Made by a program: the position numbers and the translations under genes | In this document: one piece after another, positions 28,774 to 37,159 of the stretch | How the letters are laid out: each line of letters opens with the position of its first letter | Numbering within the stretch: the first letter of the stretch is position 1 | DNA from: CAIKZD01 sp041675165 | GTDB lineage: Bacteria; Patescibacteriota; Minisyncoccia; Moranbacterales; UBA2206 | NCBI GenBank assembly: GCA_041675165.1 | Contig: JBAYUI010000010.1 | Coordinates: 1 to 39,205 of the forward strand | Direction: 5' to 3' | DNA: 39,205 nt | The notes under the pieces: model-generated | What the model saw: only the letters and a program-made list of their open reading frames with translations | What the model was told of the DNA's origin: nothing | The model's database searches: none

Positions 28774-29172
28774 CTATCTTCCTGTCGGAACATTTCCCTC
28801 CGCACCCGCCGCCGCTTGGTCGGAAGGCTTGGCAGCACCATTCGTATCCGCCGATTTCGCGGCCGTGGCCGCCTGAGCATCAGCCGCGTCTTGGATCATT
28901 TTCGTCTGCAAAGCATTCAGGTCATAATCCTGTTTATATATTTTCATCTTGTAATCATCAAAACCCATTGTGATTTTTTTGACCGCCTCATTCTTCACCG
29001 CCACTCCGATAAGGATGCCCAAAATGAAAAACAGCGCCAATTCGATATAAAAATCATTACGCTTCTTCCTGATTTTTGTCACCGTTGGTTCGGTCGGCTT
29101 TTCCTTCGCCAAAATTTCCGCTTCGTGAACCACATTTTTTTCAGCCTGTTCATTGTCCATAATGTTTTGCAA
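28774..29172 (-). CDS. Small single-pass membrane protein (132 aa)
   Basis: Not recognised. Charged N-terminus, one membrane segment (about 43-60, ELALFFILGILIGVAV), then an extracytoplasmic part ending in an A/D/G/P-rich low-complexity tail (DAQAATAAKSADTNGAAKPSDQAAAGAEG). It lies 55 bases upstream of the double-thioredoxin gene in the same direction and is probably co-transcribed, so it may be an accessory of that redox protein. A start at the second Met (residue 5) is equally possible. Confidence 0.65.
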   Translation of the reverse strand: MQNIMDNEQAEKNVVHEAEILAKEKPTEPTVTKIRKKRNDFYIELALFFILGILIGVAVKNEAVKKITMGFDDYKMKIYKQDYDLNALQTKMIQDAADAQAATAAKSADTNGAAKPSDQAAAGAEGNVPTGR

Positions 29173-29204
29173 AAGATAATTACTTTACATAAATTTACCA
29201 CATC

Positions 29205-29232
29205 CCCAAAAACCCCGCAATCTTGCGGATTT
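29205..29232. terminator. Small hairpin with T-runs on both sides
   Basis: CCGCAA (29215-29220) and TTGCGG (29223-29228) form a tight stem with TTTTT on each strand, upstream of the 132-aa gene. Confidence 0.5.
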
Positions 29233-29264
29233 TTAGATTTGGGGCGTAATAAAAATCATTATTT

Positions 29265-29312
29265 ATAAAAAATAAGAACCCTGCAGCCATATGGCCGACA
29301 GGGTTCGTTTTT
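29265..29312. terminator. Terminator after the 124-aa orphan gene
   Basis: GAACCCTG (29276-29283) pairs with CAGGGTTC (29299-29306), with GCCATATGGC between them. TTATTTTTT follows on the minus strand and GTTTTTG on the plus strand. Confidence 0.8.
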
Positions 29313-29337
29313 GTCTTCATTCTTCGTCTCTTCTATT

Positions 29338-29712
29338 TCACGAAAAAACTCTTTCCTCAAAGATGTTGCTGATTTTTTGGCAAAGCCGCACGATACTTTC
29401 CAGCCTCACATTGCCCGCAACGCCAATCTCGATCGGTCTTTGCAGTTTTGAACCATTCTCGCAAGTCGGCGGGACGATCCAAGGAAAAAAGACTGCCACT
29501 TGGCCACTATCCACGAACAAGCCAGCCACGCATCGCCACTTGCCATTGTCCGGACACCAGACAATTTCAGACACAACGGGTGACAATTTTCTTATCACAG
29601 AATTTACATCCGGAGAAAGAGCACCATATAATTCACCAAGCCTATCCAACTCTTGAAAACGCGCTATCTCCAAAAACCGATCCGCCGCTAGACTACTTCG
29701 TTGTATCTTCAT
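29338..29712 (-). CDS. Orphan protein (124 aa)
   Basis: Not recognised. The ATG at 29712 is chosen because GGAGGCGG lies just before it; the open frame extends further upstream but there lies over the preceding gene in another frame. The N-terminal half is helical (SSLAADRFLEIARFQELDRLGELYGAL); the second half looks beta-rich (SEIVWCPDNGKWRCVAGLFVDSGQVAVFFPWI) with two Cys, and the end is helical. It overlaps the zinc-ribbon gene end by 20 bases, indicating translational coupling. A terminator follows at 29276-29306. Confidence 0.65.
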   Translation of the reverse strand: MKIQRSSLAADRFLEIARFQELDRLGELYGALSPDVNSVIRKLSPVVSEIVWCPDNGKWRCVAGLFVDSGQVAVFFPWIVPPTCENGSKLQRPIEIGVAGNVRLESIVRLCQKISNIFEERVFS

Positions 29713-29893
29713 TTCCGCCTCCTGCCTTTTTGGCATCAGGGTCTTCGAGGAACTCCTTAGGTATAACAAACTTTTCCTCAGGTTCTTTTTCCTCTTTAAA
29801 TGCTGGGCAGTTTTTATGACCAAGATCTCCAAAATAAACTTGCCCACAAAAAGAGCACCTCCTTCCAACCGCTTCATTATCTCTCCAACACAT
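29693..29893 (-). CDS. Small zinc-ribbon-like protein (66 aa)
   Basis: Starts MCWRDNEAVGRRCSFCGQVYFGDLGHKNCPAF. C-x2-C followed by H and C about 12-14 residues later suggests one treble-clef or ribbon zinc site. The C-terminal half is acidic and disordered-looking (KEEKEPEEKF, DPDAKKAGGGNED). Strong Shine-Dalgarno (GGAGG, 5 bases before ATG 29893) and a fitted promoter at 29984-30012. Role unknown. The strong ribosome site resembles those of the small Cys-rich genes at 11594 and 16402. Confidence 0.65.
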   Translation of the reverse strand: MCWRDNEAVGRRCSFCGQVYFGDLGHKNCPAFKEEKEPEEKFVIPKEFLEDPDAKKAGGGNEDTTK

Positions 29894-29983
29894 ATCATCC
29901 TCCTGCAAAATATTTTACCTTATCTGCTTCATTCAAATAAAAAGAGCAGCCAACTAAAGGCCCCTCCGCCAATGTTTATCCGC

Positions 29984-30012
29984 ACTCTAGCAAGAGTAGA
30001 AGTAAAAATCAA
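29984..30012 (-). promoter_or_regulatory. Promoter of the zinc-ribbon/orphan pair (extended -10)
   Basis: Minus strand: TTGATT (30007-30012), 17 bases, TAGAGT (29984-29989) with TG at the extended position. Confidence 0.5.
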
Positions 30013-30046
30013 GTTTTTGTATGTAAGTAAATAATTACGTAATTAA

Positions 30047-30205
30047 TTATTCCTCAATATATTTCGGGCTTTCGCAATCACTTTTGTAAACCGGCATAGT
30101 GTCGCCAATCTCATCCGCCGCGTCAAAAAGTTCATACTGGATCCAATTTTCCGGCGTAGTTGTCATCGCGCCGTATGTTTTGTGTTGGAATTTTACGTAA
30201 GACAT
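30047..30205 (-). CDS. Very small orphan protein (52 aa)
   Basis: Open frame starting MSYVKFQHKTYGAMTTTPEN and ending PVYKSDCESPKYIEE. Sensible composition (acidic, several aromatics). The ATG overlaps the end of the 87-aa gene by 13 bases, as in translationally coupled genes. It would be the last gene of the type III restriction cassette. No family is recognised. Confidence 0.5.
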   Translation of the reverse strand: MSYVKFQHKTYGAMTTTPENWIQYELFDAADEIGDTMPVYKSDCESPKYIEE

Positions 30206-30456
30206 ACACTATCTTGTTTAAAAATATTAGTTTTATCATTTATTCCTCGCTTTATTTCTAACTCTCTTCCATTTTCTATCCACTTTTCCACAAAAACGCC
30301 CGCCACTTCTTCTTGGTCGAAATCAAATTGTTTTCCAACCAGCCCATTGAAAATATTAGTCAGTTTTCCAAAAATTATTCCACCGCATCCTTCTTCCAAA
30401 TCCTCGTATTTAACTGCCACTTTTGCCCCAATTGGCATATTTATTTTCATTCCCAT
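30193..30456 (-). CDS. Small orphan protein of the restriction cassette (87 aa)
   Basis: Not recognised. MGMKINMPIGAKVAVKYEDLEEGCGG suggests a compact beta-rich start, followed by GIIFGKLTNIFNGLVGKQFDFDQEEVAGVFVEKWIENGRELEIKRG. Only 15 bases after the res stop, so likely co-transcribed with it. Possibly an accessory or control protein of the restriction system, from position only. Confidence 0.6.
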   Translation of the reverse strand: MGMKINMPIGAKVAVKYEDLEEGCGGIIFGKLTNIFNGLVGKQFDFDQEEVAGVFVEKWIENGRELEIKRGINDKTNIFKQDSVCLT

Positions 30457-30471
30457 ATTTTTGTTTTAAAA

Positions 30472-33138
30472 TTATTTAACCAACTCAAAAAAACTTTTCT
30501 CAAATTTTTCTTTCAGGCTTTCATTGAAAAAAGGCAATCCGATCAATTTGAAATCTTTGTTTTCAATTTTAAATTTATCCAAGTCCAATTTATACTTATC
30601 GGCAATCTGCAAGAGAAATTTCTCTTTCCAACCTTCTTTGCCTTTTTGAAATCCACCATCTTCATCCAAAAATTGATCACCCTTTGGTTCAATGAAAACT
30701 TGCCAGAGCAATTCCTTTTTTGTTTTTTTCTCTTTAAGGAATAAAACGAAGTCCGGCTCGAATGGCTGACCATCTTCAAAGTTGAAAATTTTGAAATGTC
30801 TTTCATTTCGCATCACCGCCACTTGATCATATTTTTTATTGAGACCGTCCACTGTCTCATCAAAAAATTTCAAAAATAATTCTTCTTCTCCAGTTCCCCA
30901 AATTTCATTTTGCGCGAACCAGCTCCGCGCGGACAAATCAATCTCCGCCATCTCTTTGGCTCTCGGACTGTCGCTGGCAATCTGCAAAATTTTGTCTTTG
31001 AAAATATCTGAAATTTTATGCGCTCCAAATTCGAAAGATCCTTTGTTTTCCTTTTTAGTGATTTGCGCGCTCACGGCAATCTGCTCCAAGACATTCACCG
31101 CGATATCAAGTTTTTCCTCTTGCCGCAAACTATCCAGAAAATCTTTCTGGCTGGAAACTTTCACAGACACATCTTTCAGATATTCATCGATAAACTTTTC
31201 AACCGAATCAGCCGGCGGAAAATATTTTTGGATGTTTTTGAAATTATAAAAATCAATGCGATCTATGGCCTCGCGCGCCACGCCGCGGCTCAAACTCAAA
31301 AGTTTTATTCTTCTCATTTCCACATTCCCCGCTTGCGTTTTCATCTGCAACTTATCGCTCAGCACTTCATGCTCTTCTATGAACCCTGTCACAAAATCAT
31401 ATTCATATTCAAGCGGAATGTCCACCGATTTCAAATTTTTCACTCCCGCTCGATCATCCGGGATTTGCGAGTTAAGGAAAATTATTCCATTTTTCCATAA
31501 AGCAGTGTTTTTGAAACTGTCTTTAACTTTCACTTCTCTCTCAACTTTTTTCTCCGGCATTATACCGGTTTGCACGAGCGCATTGGTGATATCAGAAATA
31601 TACCCGGAATATTGCGCGCTGTGATAATAGAGCTGTTCAATAATTCGCAATTCGTTTTCGACGTCCTCATCAAACTTCCGACAATATCTGTCACTTTTTT
31701 CTTTGGTCGCAAATGGATAATACCGCGCGCCGCGTCCGATGAGTTGCGCTTCCGCCATCGTGTAACTGCCAGGCCTATGTTCTCTTGAATTATACAACCG
31801 CACGATATCAAACAGATTCAAAACATCCCAACCTTCATTGAGCGCGTCCACCGCGAAAACCGCCCGCACTTCATTACTAGGATCCTCCAACGAATTGACC
31901 AGTATTTGATTTTTTTCACTTTGATCTTTTGAATCAATGGAAATACATTTTTCTTCCGTGAAATCATTTTGCAGTTCCCTTGCCAATGCGCCCAGTGCGA
32001 TGCCGTTATTTTTGAAAAATTCAAAAGCACGTCGCAATGTTTCGTTTTTGATTTTTCCCAATCGCTTCAAATCATCGCTTTTCAAATTTTTCACTTTGTC
32101 CAAAAATTCTTCCTTAAATTCACTTGAAACAACTGCTTCAGCATTGGTCTTCTTGGGTACGCTCACCCGATTAGCCTTAAACATCACCACTGGCTTCAGA
32201 AAAATTCTGTGCTTTTGCGCCACTTTCATTCGATACTGCGACAAAATGATCGCTACTAGCGCACGATCCATTCGAGACAAATCCGCTTCCAAAATTTCAA
32301 TCTCTTTGGAAAATCCATCTAAGCGATATTGCTTCAGATTATATTCAAAAATTATCTTGTCCTCATATTTTTCCGCAATGCCAGGATTTTTTAGATCGAT
32401 CGTAGCAGTGAATTCCAGTAAGATATTATTCTTATCGGCATTTAAAATCCGCATAACTGTCCCTTCCCACGAACGCAATTCTGTTTCTTCTTCTTTTTTC
32501 AATCCTTCAATCTTTCCGATTCCGTCGTCAAGCAAAGATTTTTGTCCGTTTTTCTTGAGCTTGGTAAGTGTGTTGATGTGATGCGCCTCGTCGGACAAGA
32601 GCACGATTTTCTTTTCCGCAAAATCTTCGTATGTGATGGCGTTTTCTTTGGGATTTGCCAGTCGCGTATGCAATCCTTGGGTAGTTGTAAAAAGAATATT
32701 GATGTCTTCAGGATTTACCGTCTCAAAATTTTCCACTGGCGTAATCTTCACAGCCTTATCGCCAAATTTCAAATTTTTCGCAAAAAGAAATTTATTGGAA
32801 TAGGGATTCAAAAAGTTTTCTTTGGTTTTTTCGATGATGTTGGTGCTGTTAACAAAAAAAATGAAGTTGCGATAACCTTTTTCATAGAGATACAAGATAT
32901 CCGCCGCCATAATCAAAGTTTTGCCGGAGCCGGTGGCCATATTGAAAAGCAAGTGCGTCGGTTTTTTCTTTTTGGGATATTTGGTGAGATAGTACGCAAA
33001 TCTTCCAATGGCTTCTTTTTGATATTCGCGCAACTCCGCCCGCTCCGTCAAATTTTCCGTCACAAAAGCAGGGACTCTTTTCTCAAAATAGTCCTTCTCA
33101 ACAACATCCCTCGTACTGTTAAATTCTTCGTGAAGCAT
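30472..33138 (-). CDS. Type III restriction enzyme, Res (helicase-nuclease) subunit
   Basis: Cuts DNA after translocation or sliding between unmethylated head-to-head sites, in complex with the Mod subunit. 888 residues. The SF2 helicase core opens with LREYQKEAIGRFAYYL, Walker A A68-TGSGKT74 and the DEAH box D183-E-A-H186 (LLSDEAHHINT). Later motifs include LLEFTATIDLKNPG (motif III) and NEVRAVFAVDALNEGWDVLNLFDIVRLYNSREHRPGSYTMAEAQLIGRGARYYPF (motifs V and VI). The C-terminal nuclease has a PD-(D/E)xK site: FEPDFVLF, then FIEPKGD. A minus-strand promoter fits at 33184-33211. The stretch is visibly more AT-rich than housekeeping genes nearby, suggesting horizontal gain. Confidence 0.93.
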   Translation of the reverse strand: MLHEEFNSTRDVVEKDYFEKRVPAFVTENLTERAELREYQKEAIGRFAYYLTKYPKKKKPTHLLFNMATGSGKTLIMAADILYLYEKGYRNFIFFVNSTNIIEKTKENFLNPYSNKFLFAKNLKFGDKAVKITPVENFETVNPEDINILFTTTQGLHTRLANPKENAITYEDFAEKKIVLLSDEAHHINTLTKLKKNGQKSLLDDGIGKIEGLKKEEETELRSWEGTVMRILNADKNNILLEFTATIDLKNPGIAEKYEDKIIFEYNLKQYRLDGFSKEIEILEADLSRMDRALVAIILSQYRMKVAQKHRIFLKPVVMFKANRVSVPKKTNAEAVVSSEFKEEFLDKVKNLKSDDLKRLGKIKNETLRRAFEFFKNNGIALGALARELQNDFTEEKCISIDSKDQSEKNQILVNSLEDPSNEVRAVFAVDALNEGWDVLNLFDIVRLYNSREHRPGSYTMAEAQLIGRGARYYPFATKEKSDRYCRKFDEDVENELRIIEQLYYHSAQYSGYISDITNALVQTGIMPEKKVEREVKVKDSFKNTALWKNGIIFLNSQIPDDRAGVKNLKSVDIPLEYEYDFVTGFIEEHEVLSDKLQMKTQAGNVEMRRIKLLSLSRGVAREAIDRIDFYNFKNIQKYFPPADSVEKFIDEYLKDVSVKVSSQKDFLDSLRQEEKLDIAVNVLEQIAVSAQITKKENKGSFEFGAHKISDIFKDKILQIASDSPRAKEMAEIDLSARSWFAQNEIWGTGEEELFLKFFDETVDGLNKKYDQVAVMRNERHFKIFNFEDGQPFEPDFVLFLKEKKTKKELLWQVFIEPKGDQFLDEDGGFQKGKEGWKEKFLLQIADKYKLDLDKFKIENKDFKLIGLPFFNESLKEKFEKSFFELVK

Positions 33139-33183
33139 AAAGTCTTTTGAAATATTCTTCTTAAATAAACGTATTATTAAGCG

Positions 33184-33224
33184 AGTATGGTGAGTGTTGA
33201 CAATCCGTCAAAAACTGCTATACT
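33184..33224. promoter_or_regulatory. Divergent promoter pair: res (minus) and small RNA (plus)
   Basis: Plus: TTGACA (33197-33202), 16 bases, TATACT (33219-33224) with extended TG. Minus: TTGACG (33206-33211), 16 bases, CATACT (33184-33189), pointing to res. The two -35 elements are arms of one inverted repeat, TTGAC-AATCC-GTCAA (33197-33211). Confidence 0.55.
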
Positions 33225-33230
33225 TATAAT

Positions 33231-33301
33231 GTCTTTCGGTTAGTCATGACTGAAAGGGTATTACATCCAAGGGCAACCCTCCGCGAGGAGGGTTGCTTTT
33301 T
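33231..33301 (+). ncRNA. Small RNA candidate (about 70 nt) between NYN gene and res
   Basis: Promoter at 33197-33224 and strong terminator GCAACCCTCC-GCGA-GGAGGGTTGC plus T-run (33273-33301), both on the plus strand, with no reading frame between. The 5' part folds as CTTTC...GAAAG around AGTCATGACT (33233-33256), then a single-stranded linker GGTATTACATCCAAG. All flanking genes are on the minus strand, so this terminator has no protein gene to serve on its strand. Confidence 0.55.
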
Positions 33302-33891
33302 TATCTCTTATTTCTGTGTTTCAATTCTTTACCCCAAATATCTTCCTCTATTTTGAGAATATCAAAATATCCATCTCCGCCAGTTCTTAGCTCTTCAGAT
33401 ATGTTGTTTCTTGAAGAAAAAATATATACCCTTTTTTCTCTGTTTCTCAAATATGAAACTAATGCCAAGAAGTCAGAGTCTCCTGAAAATAAAATCGCCG
33501 TGCTATATTTTTTTATAAAGTGCACCGCGTCGATTGTCATTTCCACGTCCATATTGCCCTTTTCTTCGATTGTCTGCCCCATTTCAGTAACTATTGTAAT
33601 TCTTTTCAATTCTTTCTTCCTCACCACAAAACCAAGTCCTTTATTAAGAAAAGTAAAAAATTTATGTTTCCCATCCATGCTATAATTTCTTGTTCCGTCA
33701 GCCGGATAAGCGGTGTAATAAAAGACTTTTATTTCAGAAGCTTTAAATTTATTTTTAAGAAAGTTTCTTAGCTTCTCCAGATCAAAAAGCCTCCCTTTCA
33801 CCTTTTGAGATTGCCAAAGATTTGAAGCATCAACAAAAACATAAGCTACATTTTCTTTTTTTATTTCATTATCAAGCATATAATTTTCCAA
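33301..33891 (-). CDS. NYN-domain (LabA/DUF88-type, PIN-like) ribonuclease
   Basis: Predicted metal-dependent RNA-cleaving nuclease, 196 residues. The NYN fold signatures are present in order: AYVFVD21ASN24LWQ, the middle KGNMD115VEMTID121AVHF, and ILFSGD138SD140FLALVSYL, all acidic residues that bind the catalytic metal in PIN/NYN enzymes. The region YTAYPADGTRNYSMDGKHKFFTFLNKGLGFVVRKKEL fits the family. It lies 15 bases after mod, in the same direction, and before res, so it is embedded in the type III restriction cassette. LabA-like proteins are common in Patescibacteria on their own; an additional defence role here is inference. Confidence 0.87.
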   Translation of the reverse strand: MENYMLDNEIKKENVAYVFVDASNLWQSQKVKGRLFDLEKLRNFLKNKFKASEIKVFYYTAYPADGTRNYSMDGKHKFFTFLNKGLGFVVRKKELKRITIVTEMGQTIEEKGNMDVEMTIDAVHFIKKYSTAILFSGDSDFLALVSYLRNREKRVYIFSSRNNISEELRTGGDGYFDILKIEEDIWGKELKHRNKR

Positions 33892-33906
33892 CTAATTCAT
33901 ACTTCC

Positions 33907-35781
33907 TTATTCTCCATAAAACTCTTCATTCAACTTGATATCATCTTTACTCACTTTATAAGTACTGTCCTCAATATCATTGATTGGCACATACAGCATA
34001 TTTTTGTTTAGTGATTCGAGGATGAATTTTTTTTGCTCTTCTAGTGACAAGTCGGAAAAATCTTTGGCGTTTTTGTGAAATTTTTCTTCGTCCACGCGAT
34101 AGCTCAAAAATCCATTCTTCTCGATCCTTTTCCAAAGATCGGCGACTTCTTTTTTGTTTTTCACCTTCTCAACTTCACGCACAAATCTTTCATTGACCGG
34201 CATCAGTTCAGTGTAAACAAAACTTCCGCCACCTTTCCAATTGACCGCCTTGGAAATTCCACCCTGCTCGCCTTCGATGACTTTTTTCAATCTTGACTCT
34301 GGAAGATCATGAATGTACTCCATTTGTTCAATGCCGATATATTGCCGACCGGTTTTGTGCGCCACCGCCAAAGTCGTACCAGAACCGGCGAAAAAATCTA
34401 AAATTAAATCGCTTTCCTTAGATCCAATTCCTAAAATTTTATGCAATAGTCTCTCTGGCTTTGGGGTGTCAAAAATATCACCAAATCCTAGCGCATTAAT
34501 TTCTTTTTTTGCCTCTTGATTATCACCGACGTCGTCACGAAGCCAAAGAGTTTTTGGCACAATTCCATCTTGAACGTCCGATAAAAATCTCTTAATTGAG
34601 GGCACATTACTTCCGTCATCACCAAACCAAATTCTGTTATCTTCCACTAATTCATTGAATTTTTTCTTATTAACCCTCCAGGAATACCCTTTTGGAGGAC
34701 TAACGATTCTGCCACTAGGAATTGTAATTTTATAATCACAAGATTTTGCATACGTTTTAACTGATAAGTCGCTTGATTTCCAATTACCTCTAGGATCATT
34801 GTCGAGGTTTTTATATCTCGCATTCATCTCTTCTGTCCTTGGCAATAAATTTGGTTTCCAATTTTCCTTCCTTTTCGCGAATACCAAGATATGATCGTGA
34901 TCATCAGAAAAATATTTTGCATCATTTTGTGGAGAATATTTTTTTTGCCACACAATATTTGCCACAAAATTTTCTCGTCCAAAAATATCATCGCAAATTA
35001 CTTTCAAATAATGGCTTTCATCATCATCAATTGATATAAAAATCGCGCCATCATTGCTCAAAAGTTCCCTCGCCACTTCCAATCGATTTTTCATAAACGT
35101 CAGCCAAGTGGAATGATTGAAAGAATCATTATAGCCAAAACTGTCGTTGCCAGTGTTATAGGGTGGATCGATGTAAATCAGTTTCACCTTGCCGACAAAA
35201 CGTTTTTTCAGTGAGTGAAGCGCTAAAAGATTGTTACCCTTGATGATGAGATTGTCGGTATCTTTGATCTCTTTGACGACGTGTCCGTTTTTGGTGTTGT
35301 CCTTGTCATATCTCCTCCAATTCGTCAGCACTTTGGCTTCAAGCAAACGACTGATGTCGTCCGGCGCCAAAGTTTCATTCCAAAAAATTTCCTTACGTTT
35401 GGCGTCTTCCTTGGTTTGCCCGCCTTCCAAGATGCAATCTTTATACGGCCACACCAAAACCACTTCTTTTTGAGATTTCAAATATGCTCCGTTCGACTCA
35501 AAACCGATCTTGTTTTTGAATGCCGTATACGAATCAGGCAAAAATTCCTTGTTGCTCACAAACTCGATGAATTTGTCTTTGTCAAAAACCGTCATATCGC
35601 CAACAGACTTGAAAAATATTTTCTTGAGATCTTTGTCATCAGCCAAAAGACTAATCAGATTTTCATCCAATTTGTTCGCCAGCTCGACGGTTTGGTTTTT
35701 CAAAATTTTGCCATCATCCGCCAAAAGCCGTTCATCTTTTTTCAAAACACTGCCTAATTTTTGTAATGTTTTTTGTATCAT
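33907..35781 (-). CDS. Type III DNA-methyltransferase, Mod subunit
   Basis: Modifies and recognises the target site for the type III system. From the ATG at 35781 it has 624 residues. The beta-class order is seen: motif IV D205-P-P-Y208 (LIYIDPPYNTGNDSFGYND), then AdoMet-binding motif I (LDFFAGSGTT, about 461-470), with RNRLE-like KNRLEVARELLSNDGAIFISIDDDE between. The target-recognition region is about 290-420. N6-adenine is the usual target, but the recognised sequence cannot be read from this. An upstream in-frame GTG (35820) lies beside the -10 box and so cannot be the start. First gene of mod-NYN-res. Confidence 0.93.
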   Translation of the reverse strand: MIQKTLQKLGSVLKKDERLLADDGKILKNQTVELANKLDENLISLLADDKDLKKIFFKSVGDMTVFDKDKFIEFVSNKEFLPDSYTAFKNKIGFESNGAYLKSQKEVVLVWPYKDCILEGGQTKEDAKRKEIFWNETLAPDDISRLLEAKVLTNWRRYDKDNTKNGHVVKEIKDTDNLIIKGNNLLALHSLKKRFVGKVKLIYIDPPYNTGNDSFGYNDSFNHSTWLTFMKNRLEVARELLSNDGAIFISIDDDESHYLKVICDDIFGRENFVANIVWQKKYSPQNDAKYFSDDHDHILVFAKRKENWKPNLLPRTEEMNARYKNLDNDPRGNWKSSDLSVKTYAKSCDYKITIPSGRIVSPPKGYSWRVNKKKFNELVEDNRIWFGDDGSNVPSIKRFLSDVQDGIVPKTLWLRDDVGDNQEAKKEINALGFGDIFDTPKPERLLHKILGIGSKESDLILDFFAGSGTTLAVAHKTGRQYIGIEQMEYIHDLPESRLKKVIEGEQGGISKAVNWKGGGSFVYTELMPVNERFVREVEKVKNKKEVADLWKRIEKNGFLSYRVDEEKFHKNAKDFSDLSLEEQKKFILESLNKNMLYVPINDIEDSTYKVSKDDIKLNEEFYGE

Positions 35782-35810
35782 TTTTTTTGTGATTAAATAA
35801 TCATAATGAT

Positions 35811-35839
35811 ATTCTACCACTATACATTTATCTTGGCAA
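35811..35839 (-). promoter_or_regulatory. Promoter of the type III cassette (extended -10)
   Basis: Minus strand: TTGCCA (35834-35839), 17 bases, TAGAAT (35811-35816) with TG at the extended position. Start near 35804, leader about 23 nt. Confidence 0.65.
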
Positions 35840-35895
35840 TTCCTTTGCCTGTGGATAACTTTTTTTATTTTATCACATTCATGCTATCACATGCC

Positions 35896-37152
35896 TCATT
35901 CCTTCCTCAATGCTTCCATCGGTGAAAGTTTGGAAGCTTTTTTGGCAGGGAAATAGCCGAAGATTATTCCAGTACCGGCGGAAAAACCGAGGCCGATGGC
36001 GGCCGACCACCAGGTCACCGGAAAGGATAAAGCGTAGCCGAGATTGGCCGCCACGATCTCGCCCGATCTGGAAATCCCCAGTCCCAGAAAAAGCCCACTG
36101 ATCCCCCCGAGCAGTGTGATGAAAACCGCTTCAAACAAAAATTGGGAAAGGATCTGGCCTTCGCGCGCACCAACTGATTTTTTGAGCCCGATTTCATACG
36201 TCCGCTCGGTCACGGTCACATACATTACATTCATAATCCCTACCCCGCCAACTACCAAAGAAATGGACACGAGTGCCAAAAGCAAAATATTGACAGAAGT
36301 GAAAACCTTATTGAGAATATCGAGCACTTCCACAATAGAATTGACTGAAAAATCGTCGTCATCGGGATTAATGATCTTATGTTGGTCGCGCATAACATCC
36401 GTCGCGCTAAGAATGCTCAGATCGAGCTTTTTCATATCCTGCAGCTTGAAAATCGCAAACTGCAGATAATCGACGCCGGCCAGTTTTTTTTGAGTAGTTT
36501 CGAGCGGCAAATAGATGGCATCGTCAAAATTCAACATCCCGACTGTGCCTCTTTTTTTCAAAACTCCGATGACCCGATAGCTCTGCCCCTTGATCTTAAT
36601 ATCTTTCCCCAGCGCATCTTCATCTCCGAAAAAATCATTTTTCATTTCACTGCCCAAGACAGCTACTTGGCGCAAGCTCCGATCGTCATCTTCAGTAAAG
36701 CCTACTCCTTGTTCGACGATAACTTTCTTGTCCACTTCCGTCACGCCGGCCGTCACGCCCATAATATATGCTTGTTTATTCTTTCCGCCGTAACTCACCA
36801 CTTGTTGAGTCATAAAAGAAGCATACCAAGCGCTGACATTGGGCAACTTGCCGATTTTTTCCGCGTCTTCCAGCTTGAAAGTGGTTATCTGCATTCCACC
36901 TGCGATTCCACCGGCATTTTGAGCCGAGGTTTTCGAAACCTTTGGCACCTTCACTTCGATTTCCATAATATCCGATCCAAAAGCAGAAACCTGATCCACT
37001 AGATATTGCTTCACCCCGGAGCCAAAAGATAAAACTAAAATCACGCTAGCCACGCCAATGACGATTCCAAGGAGCGACAAAACCGTCCGACCAAGATTGG
37101 AACGGATACTTCTGAAAGCAAGCTTGATGGGAACAAAAAGTGTATTTAACAT
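35896..37152 (-). CDS. MacB-like ABC exporter permease (second copy)
   Basis: Permease of the MacB/FtsX superfamily, which couples ATP hydrolysis to movement of substrates by mechanical transmission. From the ATG at 37152 it has 418 residues, matching its neighbour (417). Layout: first membrane segment (TVLSLLGIVIGVASVILVL), extracytoplasmic MacB_PCD domain (about 45-265), then three C-terminal segments, with GIMNVMYVTVTERTYEIGLKKSVGAREGQILSQFLFEAVFITLLGG and FGYFPAKKASKLSPMEALRKE, the family end. The 24 extra codons upstream are low-complexity. No adhesin-like MacA (periplasmic adaptor) gene is in the window. Confidence 0.9.
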   Translation of the reverse strand: MLNTLFVPIKLAFRSIRSNLGRTVLSLLGIVIGVASVILVLSFGSGVKQYLVDQVSAFGSDIMEIEVKVPKVSKTSAQNAGGIAGGMQITTFKLEDAEKIGKLPNVSAWYASFMTQQVVSYGGKNKQAYIMGVTAGVTEVDKKVIVEQGVGFTEDDDRSLRQVAVLGSEMKNDFFGDEDALGKDIKIKGQSYRVIGVLKKRGTVGMLNFDDAIYLPLETTQKKLAGVDYLQFAIFKLQDMKKLDLSILSATDVMRDQHKIINPDDDDFSVNSIVEVLDILNKVFTSVNILLLALVSISLVVGGVGIMNVMYVTVTERTYEIGLKKSVGAREGQILSQFLFEAVFITLLGGISGLFLGLGISRSGEIVAANLGYALSFPVTWWSAAIGLGFSAGTGIIFGYFPAKKASKLSPMEALRKE

Positions 37153-37159
37153 AATTCTG

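Noticed and set aside
35850..35858. Perfect DnaA box TTATCCACA (minus strand) upstream of mod
   Set aside because: Single copy, no cluster, no AT-rich unwinding region or dnaA/dnaN neighbours, so not evidence for an origin.
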